DNA of 64,000 bases from Actinoplanes regularis. Lineage in GTDB: Bacteria > Actinomycetota > Actinomycetes > Mycobacteriales > Micromonosporaceae. The notes beneath the pieces were generated by a model that was not told the DNA's origin, did no database searches, and was given only the letters and a program-made list of their open reading frames with translations. Of this stretch, positions 24,941-32,714 are shown piece by piece. The stretch is taken from contig NZ_FZNR01000008.1 of the NCBI RefSeq assembly GCF_900188005.1, positions 1 through 64,000 of the forward strand, in the 5' to 3' direction. The position numbers and the translations under genes were made by a program. Positions within the stretch are counted from its first letter, which is position 1, and each line of letters begins with the position of its first letter.

Positions 24941-27429
24941 CGTTCACCCAGAGCACCGTGACCGCGTGGTACTCGCTGCCCGAGGTGCGCTGGGCGTTCC
25001 GTCCCGACGCGGAGCGCGAGGCGCTGCTCAGCGCGATCTCCGAGCAGTACGCCGGCCTGGCCGGGTTCCGGTTGCACCTGCGGCGCACCACCCGGCCGTT
25101 CCCGGCCGACGAGTGGGCTCGCACGGTCGACTCGTTCACCACCAAGCCGCTGCCTGACGTGCACGGCGCGACGTCCTGGTCGGACCATCTCGTCGCGGCG
25201 CAGCGACACCTGCTCTCGGTGAACCACGCGGAGGGGCAGACCTACCTCGGCGTCACCTTCGCCCGGCGTTCGCTCGGCGACACCTTCTCCGAGCGGATCC
25301 TGCGCGCCTTCGGCCGCGGCACCTCGGAGAACGAACGGCGCAAGCTCGGCCGTACGGTCGAACAGTTCGACGAGGTGCTGAACGCGTTCGGGATGCGCGG
25401 CCGGCGGGTCACCCCGCAGGAGCTGGAGTGGCTGCTGTTCCGTTCGGTGGCGCTCGGCATGGCCCCGCCCGGGCTGCTGTCGCCGGTCTCCAACGGCCAC
25501 TGGGAGACCGGGGACCTGCTCGCCCTCACCGAGCAGGTGGAGCGCTACCGGACGCCGTACGGTTCCACGGTCAAGCTGGTCAATCGGATGACCGGCGAGG
25601 AACGCCACGTCGCGGTCCTCTCGGTCGGCCGGATGGAGCCGCTGGAGATCCCGGAGAAGCATGAGCCGTGGATGCACTTCCACGAGCGACTGCCCTGGCC
25701 GATGGAGCTCTCCTCCCGGCTCGACATCCTCGGCTCGAACAGCTCTTTCAAGAACCTCGAACACCGGCTCCGGATGATCCGGTCGCAGCAGCTCGACTAC
25801 GCCGAGCACGGCATCGACGCCCCGCCGGAACTGGAGCGTCTGGCCAAACGCGCACTGGTGATCGGCGACGAGATGACCACCGGCCTGCCCACCGACTCGG
25901 CCCGGGCACACGGCTGGCACCGGATCGCGGTCAGCGGCGCCAACCGCGAGGAGTGCCTGGAACGCGCTCGCCGGCTCATTCAGCTCTACTCCCGCGAGCT
26001 GCGGATCTCCCTGCAACACCCGAAGAACCAGGACCAACTGGCCCGCGAGTTCATCCCGGGCGAGCCGATCGCCAACACCGGATACGTCCGCCGGATGCCG
26101 GTCAAACTGCTGGCAGCGGCGCTCCCACAGGCTGCTTCCACGGTCGGCGACCGGCGTGGCGACCTGATCGGCCGGACCGCCGGCACCTGCCGACGCCCGG
26201 TCTTCCTCGACCTGCACTTCCCGATGGAGGTGCGGGAGCGCTCCGGGCTCGGCGTCTTCGTCGCCGAGCCGGGTGGTGGTAAGTCGACGCTGATGGGCGC
26301 GCTCGGCTACCTCAACGCCCGCCGTGGCGTACAGGTAACCCTGCTCGACCCGTCCGGGCCGCTCGCCCGCCTGTGCCAGATGCCGGAGCTGCGGCCGTAC
26401 AGCCGCGTTCTGAACCTGACCGGCTCCGAGCAGGGCACCCTCGCTCCGTACTCGCTGATCCCGACCCCGATCCGCTCCGAGTTCCCGACCGGCCCCACCG
26501 GCGACCGGGAGTACGAGATCGCGATCTCCAACGCCCGGGCCGAACGCCGCATGCTGGTCCAGGACATCTGCTCGATGCTGGTTCCCCCACAGGTCGCCAA
26601 GGAGGCCTCGACCGCGACCCTGCTCCGGCACGCGGTGCGGCAGGTCCCGGCCGAGGAAACCTCCACCCTCGACGACGTGGTCACCACCCTGCAGGGACTC
26701 GGCGACGACGAGGGCCGGGAACTGGCCAACCTGCTGCTCGACACCGCGGAGATGCCGCTCGCCCTGCTCTTCTTCGGCCGCCCGCCGGAACACCTCCTCG
26801 GCGCCGACGCCGCACTCACCGTGATCACCATGGCCGGCCTGCGCCTTCCCGACCTAAAAATCGAACGGGAATACTGGTCCGCCGAGGAGTCGCTGGCCCT
26901 GCCGATGCTGCACACCGCTCACCGCCTCGCGGTCCGGCGCTGCTACGGCGGCTCGATGTCCTCCCGCAAGATGGTCGGCCTCGACGAGGCCCACTTCATG
27001 GAAGGCTGGCGCTCCGGCCGCTCCTTCCTCGTCCGGCTCGCCCGCGACTCCCGGAAATGGAACCTGGCCGCGCTCGTCGCCTCGCAGAACCCCCGCGACA
27101 TCCTCGGCCTGGACGTCCAGAACCTGGTCTCCACAGTCTTCGTCGGCCGGATCGCCGAAGACCAGGAGATCGCCTCCGAGGCGCTCCGTTTGCTGCGAGT
27201 CCCGGTCCACGACGGTTACGAGGCCACGCTGGCCAGCCTCTCCCAGGTCGACACGGCGTCGCAGCACCGCCTGGGCTTCCGCGAATTCGTCATGCGGGAC
27301 GTGGACGGGAGGGTCCAGAAGGTCCGCGTCGACGTCTCATACGTCGAGGGCTTGCTGGAGCACCTGGACACCACACCCGGAGTCGCACCGCCGACGGTGG
27401 TGCCCCTCCCGTCCGACCTGGAGGTTTGA
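24604..27429 (+). CDS. VirB4-like conjugation/secretion ATPase
   Basis: 941 residues from the first in-frame GTG; the real protein may begin at 24158 through a frameshift, as this GTG has no ribosome binding site. A Pro/Lys-rich linker is followed by the VirB4 N-terminal domain and a RecA-like ATPase: Walker A VFVAEPGGGKSTLMGAL near residue 553, Walker B MVGLDEAHFMEGW near 790, and LAALVASQNPRDILG as sensor. This matches VirB4/TraC-type ATPases of actinobacterial type IV secretion systems. It energises pilus or channel assembly at the inner membrane. It is followed by the VirB6-like gene after one base. Confidence 0.82.
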   Translation: MPKPDFQPDPGTDEPDDWSDFDEWPPQPAPVPPARQKAPAPGLLPAPAAAPLPVPVPEKAPAKRTEKAPARREPKQARRKEPKAAALRPHKLKFNDRDPAIELAISEIAGHLTFTQSTVTAWYSLPEVRWAFRPDAEREALLSAISEQYAGLAGFRLHLRRTTRPFPADEWARTVDSFTTKPLPDVHGATSWSDHLVAAQRHLLSVNHAEGQTYLGVTFARRSLGDTFSERILRAFGRGTSENERRKLGRTVEQFDEVLNAFGMRGRRVTPQELEWLLFRSVALGMAPPGLLSPVSNGHWETGDLLALTEQVERYRTPYGSTVKLVNRMTGEERHVAVLSVGRMEPLEIPEKHEPWMHFHERLPWPMELSSRLDILGSNSSFKNLEHRLRMIRSQQLDYAEHGIDAPPELERLAKRALVIGDEMTTGLPTDSARAHGWHRIAVSGANREECLERARRLIQLYSRELRISLQHPKNQDQLAREFIPGEPIANTGYVRRMPVKLLAAALPQAASTVGDRRGDLIGRTAGTCRRPVFLDLHFPMEVRERSGLGVFVAEPGGGKSTLMGALGYLNARRGVQVTLLDPSGPLARLCQMPELRPYSRVLNLTGSEQGTLAPYSLIPTPIRSEFPTGPTGDREYEIAISNARAERRMLVQDICSMLVPPQVAKEASTATLLRHAVRQVPAEETSTLDDVVTTLQGLGDDEGRELANLLLDTAEMPLALLFFGRPPEHLLGADAALTVITMAGLRLPDLKIEREYWSAEESLALPMLHTAHRLAVRRCYGGSMSSRKMVGLDEAHFMEGWRSGRSFLVRLARDSRKWNLAALVASQNPRDILGLDVQNLVSTVFVGRIAEDQEIASEALRLLRVPVHDGYEATLASLSQVDTASQHRLGFREFVMRDVDGRVQKVRVDVSYVEGLLEHLDTTPGVAPPTVVPLPSDLEV

Positions 27430-27430
27430 G

Positions 27431-29416
27431 ATGGTGCGGCGGGGGTTGGCGCTGTTCTCAGTCCTGGTCATGACAGTGGTGGCATCCGTCGCCTGGGCTG
27501 TAGCAACCCCAGCCAGCGCATACGCAGCGCCTACTAAAGCGCCAGGTGGCGCCTGCAGCGTAGAAGAATGGCGTAACGGCATTGACGAGTGCCTTGACCG
27601 ACTTAAGAAGTCTGTTGGAGACAAGGCGAAATGCGAAAATGCACCAACCCCCAGCACACCCGATTCGGGATTGGCTGGGTGGTTCGCGGAGCGGCCAGCA
27701 CAATCAATCGAGACCGGCCGAACTGGCATCTATACCCAATATGGGTATGCTGGGTATAATTTTCCAAGCTATGACCAGGGTGGTGGATGCGCAGCTCCGA
27801 TCACCGAAGTTGATTCGCGAGCCGAGTCGACCATCGCAAACGGCGAATTTATGGTTGCGACAGCAATTATTGGAGCATCGAACGCGCTTCGCGAGCGCGC
27901 TTGGGATCCGAAATCCCTGTGGGGTTGGGCCGACAGCCTTGTCGAACAAGCAACCAAGGACGTTTACGAAAAAGTATTCCACGTCTTCGGCGCAATCACT
28001 CTCGCAATAATCGGTCTATACCTAATCTGGCGCTCCCGGCAGGCCGACATGGGCGCGGCAACAACCACTGTTGGCTGGGCCATCCTCATCATGGTTGCCG
28101 TTACAGCGATCGCCGCATGGCCCGTTCGGTCGGCGAATATAGCAGATCAAAGTCTTGTGACATCACTAGACGTTGTTCACAATGCGCTCGACCCAAAGAA
28201 GCAAAGCGATGTGGAGCAGAACTGCAAGCTTGGCGACCCAAAGGCATGCATCGATAACCGACCGCCTGCCGTACGCGCAAGCGATACCGTAACCGAAACC
28301 ATGCTCTATCGAAACTGGCTACGAGGCATCCTTGGATCGGCAGATAGCGAGACTGCTCAAAAGTATGGCGCCGCTCTTTATCGGGCGCATTCTTTCCAAT
28401 GGGATGACGTTGAGGACATTCGAAATAATCCCACGACCCGAGATGCAAGGATCGAACTAAAGAAGGCTGAATGGCGGGCACTTTCAGCCCAGATCAAGAC
28501 CGAGGATCCTGAAGCCTACGAATACCTTCAGGGAACCAACGGCATGGAGCGCATCGGATCGGGATTCATCGCCGCACTTGCCGCATTAATGTTCGCCATG
28601 TTCGACATTACGGCCTCGGTTTTGGTCCTGCTGGGTTTTTTGGTTTTTCGCTGGGCTGTGATAGTTGCGCCTATTCTCGGGACAATCGGACTTCTAAGAC
28701 CTGCAAGTGCAGGAATTCGTCGCCTCGGAAACGCGGTCGTAGCGGCAGTGTTCAACATTGCCATCTTTGGAACAGGAGCCGCCATCTACCTGTTCGCCGT
28801 CGACCTAATCATGAATACGGAAACACTCCCCGGATGGCTGCAAGTAGTTCTGGTCTGGCTGTGCGGCGTAGTTGGCTGGCTGCTACTTCGGCCATATCGC
28901 CGAATCACTCAACTCGGTGGAAAAGACAGCGCCGCCGAGATTGCCTCGGGGGGCTCTTGGCATCGTCGGTTCTTCCGCGACATGCGCGAGGCCGCCAAGC
29001 TTGAAATCTCGGACGGCGAAAGTACTCGGGAGCCTGCTCTCGGCAAGGGTGGTCGAACGGTCTTCGCGGAGCCGCGAAACGTGCGACCCGAGGCCCGGCT
29101 GGAAGACCCGGCGCACTCAGCTACGGCCCTTAGCGAGCCAGGCCGCACTGGCTTCCAAGAAGGCTCGAGACTTCCGGCACCAAACCGCCCAGACGGCAAT
29201 GAGTCGACCCAGCAGGGAAGAGCCACGGCCGAATCGACTGGCAATGCCACCAATGGCACCAGTCGCTCTGCCCAGAACCGGTCGCGGACCCGGCATACCG
29301 ACTGGACCGATCCGGACGTGGCCGAACAGCCGACCTCGTACACGATCTACCGGCCGGCTACCGGATCCACCACTCAGGAGCCGGTCACCCCGCGGATGCG
29401 TTCCGAGGCAAGGTGA
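27431..29416 (+). CDS. VirB6/TrbL-like polytopic membrane protein
   Basis: 661 residues. A cleavable signal peptide (LVMTVVASVAWAVATPASAYA), an extracellular N-terminal domain with several cysteines, then six or so membrane helices (AITLAIIGLYLIW; ILIMVAVTAIAAW; ALMFAMFDITASVLVLLGFL; AVIVAPILGTIGLL; AVFNIAIFGTGAAIYLFAV; WLQVVLVWLCGVVGWLLL) and a long hydrophilic C-terminal tail. Size and topology match VirB6/TrbL channel proteins. Codon choice departs from the rest of the window: many A/T third bases from about 27.5 kb onward, a sign of different origin. The start follows the VirB4 stop by one base. Confidence 0.7.
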   Translation: MVRRGLALFSVLVMTVVASVAWAVATPASAYAAPTKAPGGACSVEEWRNGIDECLDRLKKSVGDKAKCENAPTPSTPDSGLAGWFAERPAQSIETGRTGIYTQYGYAGYNFPSYDQGGGCAAPITEVDSRAESTIANGEFMVATAIIGASNALRERAWDPKSLWGWADSLVEQATKDVYEKVFHVFGAITLAIIGLYLIWRSRQADMGAATTTVGWAILIMVAVTAIAAWPVRSANIADQSLVTSLDVVHNALDPKKQSDVEQNCKLGDPKACIDNRPPAVRASDTVTETMLYRNWLRGILGSADSETAQKYGAALYRAHSFQWDDVEDIRNNPTTRDARIELKKAEWRALSAQIKTEDPEAYEYLQGTNGMERIGSGFIAALAALMFAMFDITASVLVLLGFLVFRWAVIVAPILGTIGLLRPASAGIRRLGNAVVAAVFNIAIFGTGAAIYLFAVDLIMNTETLPGWLQVVLVWLCGVVGWLLLRPYRRITQLGGKDSAAEIASGGSWHRRFFRDMREAAKLEISDGESTREPALGKGGRTVFAEPRNVRPEARLEDPAHSATALSEPGRTGFQEGSRLPAPNRPDGNESTQQGRATAESTGNATNGTSRSAQNRSRTRHTDWTDPDVAEQPTSYTIYRPATGSTTQEPVTPRMRSEAR

Positions 29417-29420
29417 TTGC

Positions 29421-29966
29421 ATGTCGGGGATATTCGCGCGTGGACTTAACGCTCTTTTCCGTTCGAGGTGGGGCGTTGCCCTGGTTCTAGTTGCCCTCGT
29501 GCTGATCATCGTCGGCGTCGGACGGCTCTTATCAGACGGGAAGTCCGAGTCAAACCCGATCGGGCTGGGCTCTCCCGCGCCTGCAATCAGCATCGACCCG
29601 TCCGAGGATGACAGCGTCGTCTTTTCAGACCCGCCACCCACACCGAAAACCAGTCCAGGCGGAGCCCAGCCAGAGCAGGTAGCTTACGCCTTCGCCTCCG
29701 CCTGGGTGAGCCACACAGGTGTTACCTCGAAGAAGTGGCTGGACCGTCTGCTACCAAACGCCACCACCGACCTCGCCGACCAACTTCGCGGAGTCGACCC
29801 TGATGGTGTTCCAGCAGACCGTGTGATAGGACGGCCCGCTCTCGACGTGGTCAACGAGACACAGGTCAACGCAATCGTCACCATGAACTCCGGCAAACTC
29901 GGCCTCCGACTGGTCTCACCGGAAGGCCATTGGCTGGTCGACGGCATCGACTGGGAAGGGGCATGA
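29421..29966 (+). CDS. VirB8/TcpC-like single-pass membrane protein
   Basis: 181 residues. Short cytoplasmic N-terminus, one membrane helix (WGVALVLVALVLIIVGVGRLL), a Pro/Ser linker, then a compact domain of about 100 residues (QPEQVAYAFASAWVSHTGVT; LDVVNETQVNAIVTMNSGKL; HWLVDGIDWEGA) with an NTF2-like pattern. VirB8 and TcpC have this architecture, and the position after VirB6 agrees. AAGGTG lies six bases before ATG 29421. Overlaps the next gene by ATGA. Confidence 0.55.
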   Translation: MSGIFARGLNALFRSRWGVALVLVALVLIIVGVGRLLSDGKSESNPIGLGSPAPAISIDPSEDDSVVFSDPPPTPKTSPGGAQPEQVAYAFASAWVSHTGVTSKKWLDRLLPNATTDLADQLRGVDPDGVPADRVIGRPALDVVNETQVNAIVTMNSGKLGLRLVSPEGHWLVDGIDWEGA

Positions 29967-31084
29967 CCCTCCGGCGGCCACGAAGGGCCGTCTTTCTTGT
30001 CGCTCTGGCTACCGCTCTCGCCCTACTGTGCTGCGGCGGAAGCCTCACCGTACTACTTCTTGGTGAACTCACCAACGACGGCGATCAGGCTAATCTGACC
30101 GCTACTGGGTTCGAATGCGGGCAGGGTGGGCCAATCGATGCGAACGCTAAACTGCCGAAGGCTCGGCAGTATGGCGCGCAACAGATCCGCAACGCAGCCA
30201 TCATCATCAACGTCGGCGCGAGGCTTAGGCTACCGCCTCGCGCTTGGGTGATCGCCGTGGCGACGGCAATGCAGGAATCCGGGCTTTCCAACCTCGGCAA
30301 CCTAGGCGCCCGTAACGACCACGACTCCCTCGGCTTATTCCAGCAACGCCCGAGCTCCGGATGGGGAAAGCCGGCGGAAATCCAGAACCCGGAGTATGCC
30401 GCCACAAAGTTCTACGAGAAGCTCAAGACAATTCAGGGCTGGGAGAGCATGTCTCTAACCCGGGCGGCGCAGGCGGTCCAGATCAGTGCTTACCCGGATG
30501 CATACGCCAAACACGAACCAGCCGCCACCCAGATCGTCAATATGCTCGCTCACGGTGCAGCGAACGCCGTTGGCAACTCGCTCTCAATGTCGTGCGCAGG
30601 AGCTGGGCAAGTCGCCGCCTCCGGCTGGACCATCCCGGTGAAGGCAGACGTAGGCTCCGGCTTCCGAAGCCCAGAACGGCCTAACCACCAAGGCGTCGAC
30701 CTGATCGCCTCGAGATACACACCAATCGTCGCAGCCGCGAGCGGCATCGTATCCGTAGTGAAGTGTGATGAAGACTTCAAGGGACGGAAGACCTGCAACG
30801 TCGACGGATACCCCGGCAAGGGCGGCTGTGGCTGGATGGTAGAGATTCACCATGCAGGAAATGTAATGACCCGTTACTGTCACATGGTGCAGCCACCCTT
30901 TGTCAAGGTGAACCAGAAGGTAACCGCCGGCCAGGTCATCGGCCGGGTAGGTACAAGTGGAAACTCTTCCGGTCCACATCTGCACTTCGAGGTCCACTAT
31001 AACTACGATCGGTCAAGTGTCGGGGCAACCAATCCCGTGACATTCATGCAAAAGCAAGGCGCACCCCTAGGAAATGCCGGATGA
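29963..31084 (+). CDS. VirB1-like bifunctional peptidoglycan hydrolase (transglycosylase-like plus M23 peptidase)
   Basis: 373 residues. A basic N-terminus and one hydrophobic helix anchor or export the protein. Residues about 55-185 resemble soluble lytic transglycosylases of actinobacterial conjugation systems (IAVATAMQESGLSNLGNLG with a likely catalytic Glu; SLGLFQQRPSSGWG). Residues about 225-365 form an M23 endopeptidase: HQGVDLIASRYTPIVAAASG with the zinc His/Asp and GNSSGPHLHFEVH with the HxH. It would open the cell wall for the secretion channel. ATG 29963 overlaps the previous stop. Confidence 0.85.
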   Translation: MTLRRPRRAVFLVALATALALLCCGGSLTVLLLGELTNDGDQANLTATGFECGQGGPIDANAKLPKARQYGAQQIRNAAIIINVGARLRLPPRAWVIAVATAMQESGLSNLGNLGARNDHDSLGLFQQRPSSGWGKPAEIQNPEYAATKFYEKLKTIQGWESMSLTRAAQAVQISAYPDAYAKHEPAATQIVNMLAHGAANAVGNSLSMSCAGAGQVAASGWTIPVKADVGSGFRSPERPNHQGVDLIASRYTPIVAAASGIVSVVKCDEDFKGRKTCNVDGYPGKGGCGWMVEIHHAGNVMTRYCHMVQPPFVKVNQKVTAGQVIGRVGTSGNSSGPHLHFEVHYNYDRSSVGATNPVTFMQKQGAPLGNAG

Positions 31085-31686
31085 TGGACGATCCCATTTC
31101 AGATCCATTTATCGGCCAGAACTATTGGAAGCTGGATCCGCCTCGTCCGGTCATAGCGATTCCAGCAACCATGACCGACAGCCTGCGTGGCCGTCGGGTA
31201 CTCATTGGACTTCCCGGCATCGGCTGGCGCAGTGATCTGCGAGCAGACGAAAAGACAATCAAGGGAAGTCGAACGTATGTTCCTATTATGTCAGAGTCAG
31301 AGTGGTATCGGTCTGAATCGGAAAAGATAGAGGTATTCGCTGCGCTAGTCCCGATCGACCGAGTCTGGGTGGAAGATCTAGGTATCGCCAGCCCGTCCAA
31401 CTTAATCCAAGAAGCACAACCACACCTCGTATCGCTCGACGCTCCGCCGCGACGCCTTCCAACATTGGCCGAACGAGCAATTTCTTTAATGGGACGGCGC
31501 GCGATCAGACTCCTCGAGGACGGCGTCGAGCAGCGCGATCTGCGCGTGGCGACAGAGCTTTACACCGGCGAAGACGGCAATATTTGCGCACGAGTGGCTA
31601 AGGAACTTGAATGGTATAACTGGTCTTGGAGCGGCCACGTTCCCCAAACATTAGAGGTTCACGCAAAGCTCCTCTGGATTGAATAA
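31081..31686 (+). CDS. Hypothetical protein of the island
   Basis: 201 residues, soluble, no signal peptide. It begins ATG ATG, overlapping the hydrolase stop by ATGA, so it belongs to the same operon and is its last gene on this strand. Segments such as RGRRVLIGLPGIGWRSDLRA and EVFAALVPIDRVWVEDLGIA suggest a mixed alpha/beta fold. Base composition is low-GC like its neighbours. No family recognised; an immunity, adaptor or cargo role is only speculation. Confidence 0.65.
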   Translation: MMDDPISDPFIGQNYWKLDPPRPVIAIPATMTDSLRGRRVLIGLPGIGWRSDLRADEKTIKGSRTYVPIMSESEWYRSESEKIEVFAALVPIDRVWVEDLGIASPSNLIQEAQPHLVSLDAPPRRLPTLAERAISLMGRRAIRLLEDGVEQRDLRVATELYTGEDGNICARVAKELEWYNWSWSGHVPQTLEVHAKLLWIE

Positions 31687-31687
31687 G

Positions 31688-32323
31688 TCATGAATTTGGG
31701 CTAGCGGAACAAACGCGCCAGTCACCATCATTCAATAGATCGAATTTCCATGGAGCAGACGTTCTTTCCGAGCCATCCGAAACCGTACGAACAATATCAA
31801 CAGTCGCAGCCGCATGGTCACCCGAGATTTGAACGTTCAAGTTCCTCCAGGTTACCACAACCTCGATTGAGTACTTCTTCTCAGCTGCCTCAATCTCCCT
31901 CCTGAAGAGGCTTAGCTCGCCGAGGTCGCTCTTATCTTTGCAAATATACAGCGCGGCATCTTGGTCATTTCGGTGAGTCATATATGCGCTCAGGAAATTT
32001 ACCATGACAACGCTTGGGTCCGACCTTTTTACTTTTGTCGCATTGTCGTATAGGGCGACGATTACTCCAAAGCTACCTAAACAGAGCAGTGCTACAACCC
32101 CCGCACTCAGGGCCAGCCATAGGCGGGCCCTGGGGCTACCGCCACGCTTTCGGGATGTAGCCAGGGTCGCGACGGACCGAGCAGGCGACGGGTTGGCCAA
32201 GCTCGGAGACTGGGTCGGACCAGGGGTCTGTGGCGAGATGGGGTTGGCCGATGGGGCCTGCGAGCCCATCGGCGCTCCCGATGGCGTGGGTCCGACTCCG
32301 GATTTCGGCTCGCGCGGCTGCAT
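31688..32323 (-). CDS. Membrane-anchored protein with Pro-rich N-terminus and NTF2-like domain
   Basis: 211 residues. A Pro/Ser-rich cytoplasmic N-terminus of about 65 residues, one membrane helix (LWLALSAGVVALLCLGSFGVIVAL), and an extracytoplasmic domain of about 120 residues with two cysteines (ALYICKDKSDLGEL; WRVCSASPNS). The pattern resembles NTF2-like domains of DUF4878-type lipoproteins. Convergent with the 201-residue gene, one base between stops. Low-GC codon use. Confidence 0.65.
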   Translation of the reverse strand: MQPREPKSGVGPTPSGAPMGSQAPSANPISPQTPGPTQSPSLANPSPARSVATLATSRKRGGSPRARLWLALSAGVVALLCLGSFGVIVALYDNATKVKRSDPSVVMVNFLSAYMTHRNDQDAALYICKDKSDLGELSLFRREIEAAEKKYSIEVVVTWRNLNVQISGDHAAATVDIVRTVSDGSERTSAPWKFDLLNDGDWRVCSASPNS

Positions 32324-32408
32324 ACATACGACACTAATTCGTCATCGTCGTCTCATCACAACAGGACGAGCATCAAAGCACAGCACGGAAGGCAACCTGG
32401 GCAACGCC

Positions 32409-32645
32409 TCAGTCGGCCAACGCAGCCGCCACTTGGGCCACCACGTCAGATGGCCGACCCGGGTGTTCCACCTGGCGAATCATGGCGCTGGCGGGCCTGG
32501 ACAGTTGAACGACTCGAAGCGGTCGAACTGCGAACGACCGAGCCGTGTGCTCGTCGCCGACGATCGTCAGCTCCAGGTGACTCCTGATAGGACTCGCCTG
32601 GCGGGCATCATAGGAGCGACCACCACGGATGCCACGAAACCCCAC
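32409..32645 (-). CDS. Possible small protein divergent from the FtsK-like gene
   Basis: 78 residues from GTG. The second half is protein-like (LELTIVGDEHTARSFAVRPL; RVVQLSRPASAMIRQVEHPG). The true start is uncertain because the first 20 residues look poor. It reads in the same direction as the gene at 31688-32323, 85 bases before it, and diverges from the FtsK-like gene. No family recognised. Confidence 0.4.
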   Translation of the reverse strand: MGFRGIRGGRSYDARQASPIRSHLELTIVGDEHTARSFAVRPLRVVQLSRPASAMIRQVEHPGRPSDVVAQVAAALAD

Positions 32646-32714
32646 CGGGACCGCATTGCGTAGCCCCCCGCCCGTCTGGGATAGGTTTTATGCGCGCGAC
32701 AGGAGGTGACAGCA

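Noticed and set aside
24244..26793. An 849-codon open frame antisense to the VirB4-like gene
   Set aside because: Composition is typical of antisense high-GC frames (Arg/Gly/Asp/Val/Leu-rich, no domains); the sense strand encodes clear ATPase motifs.
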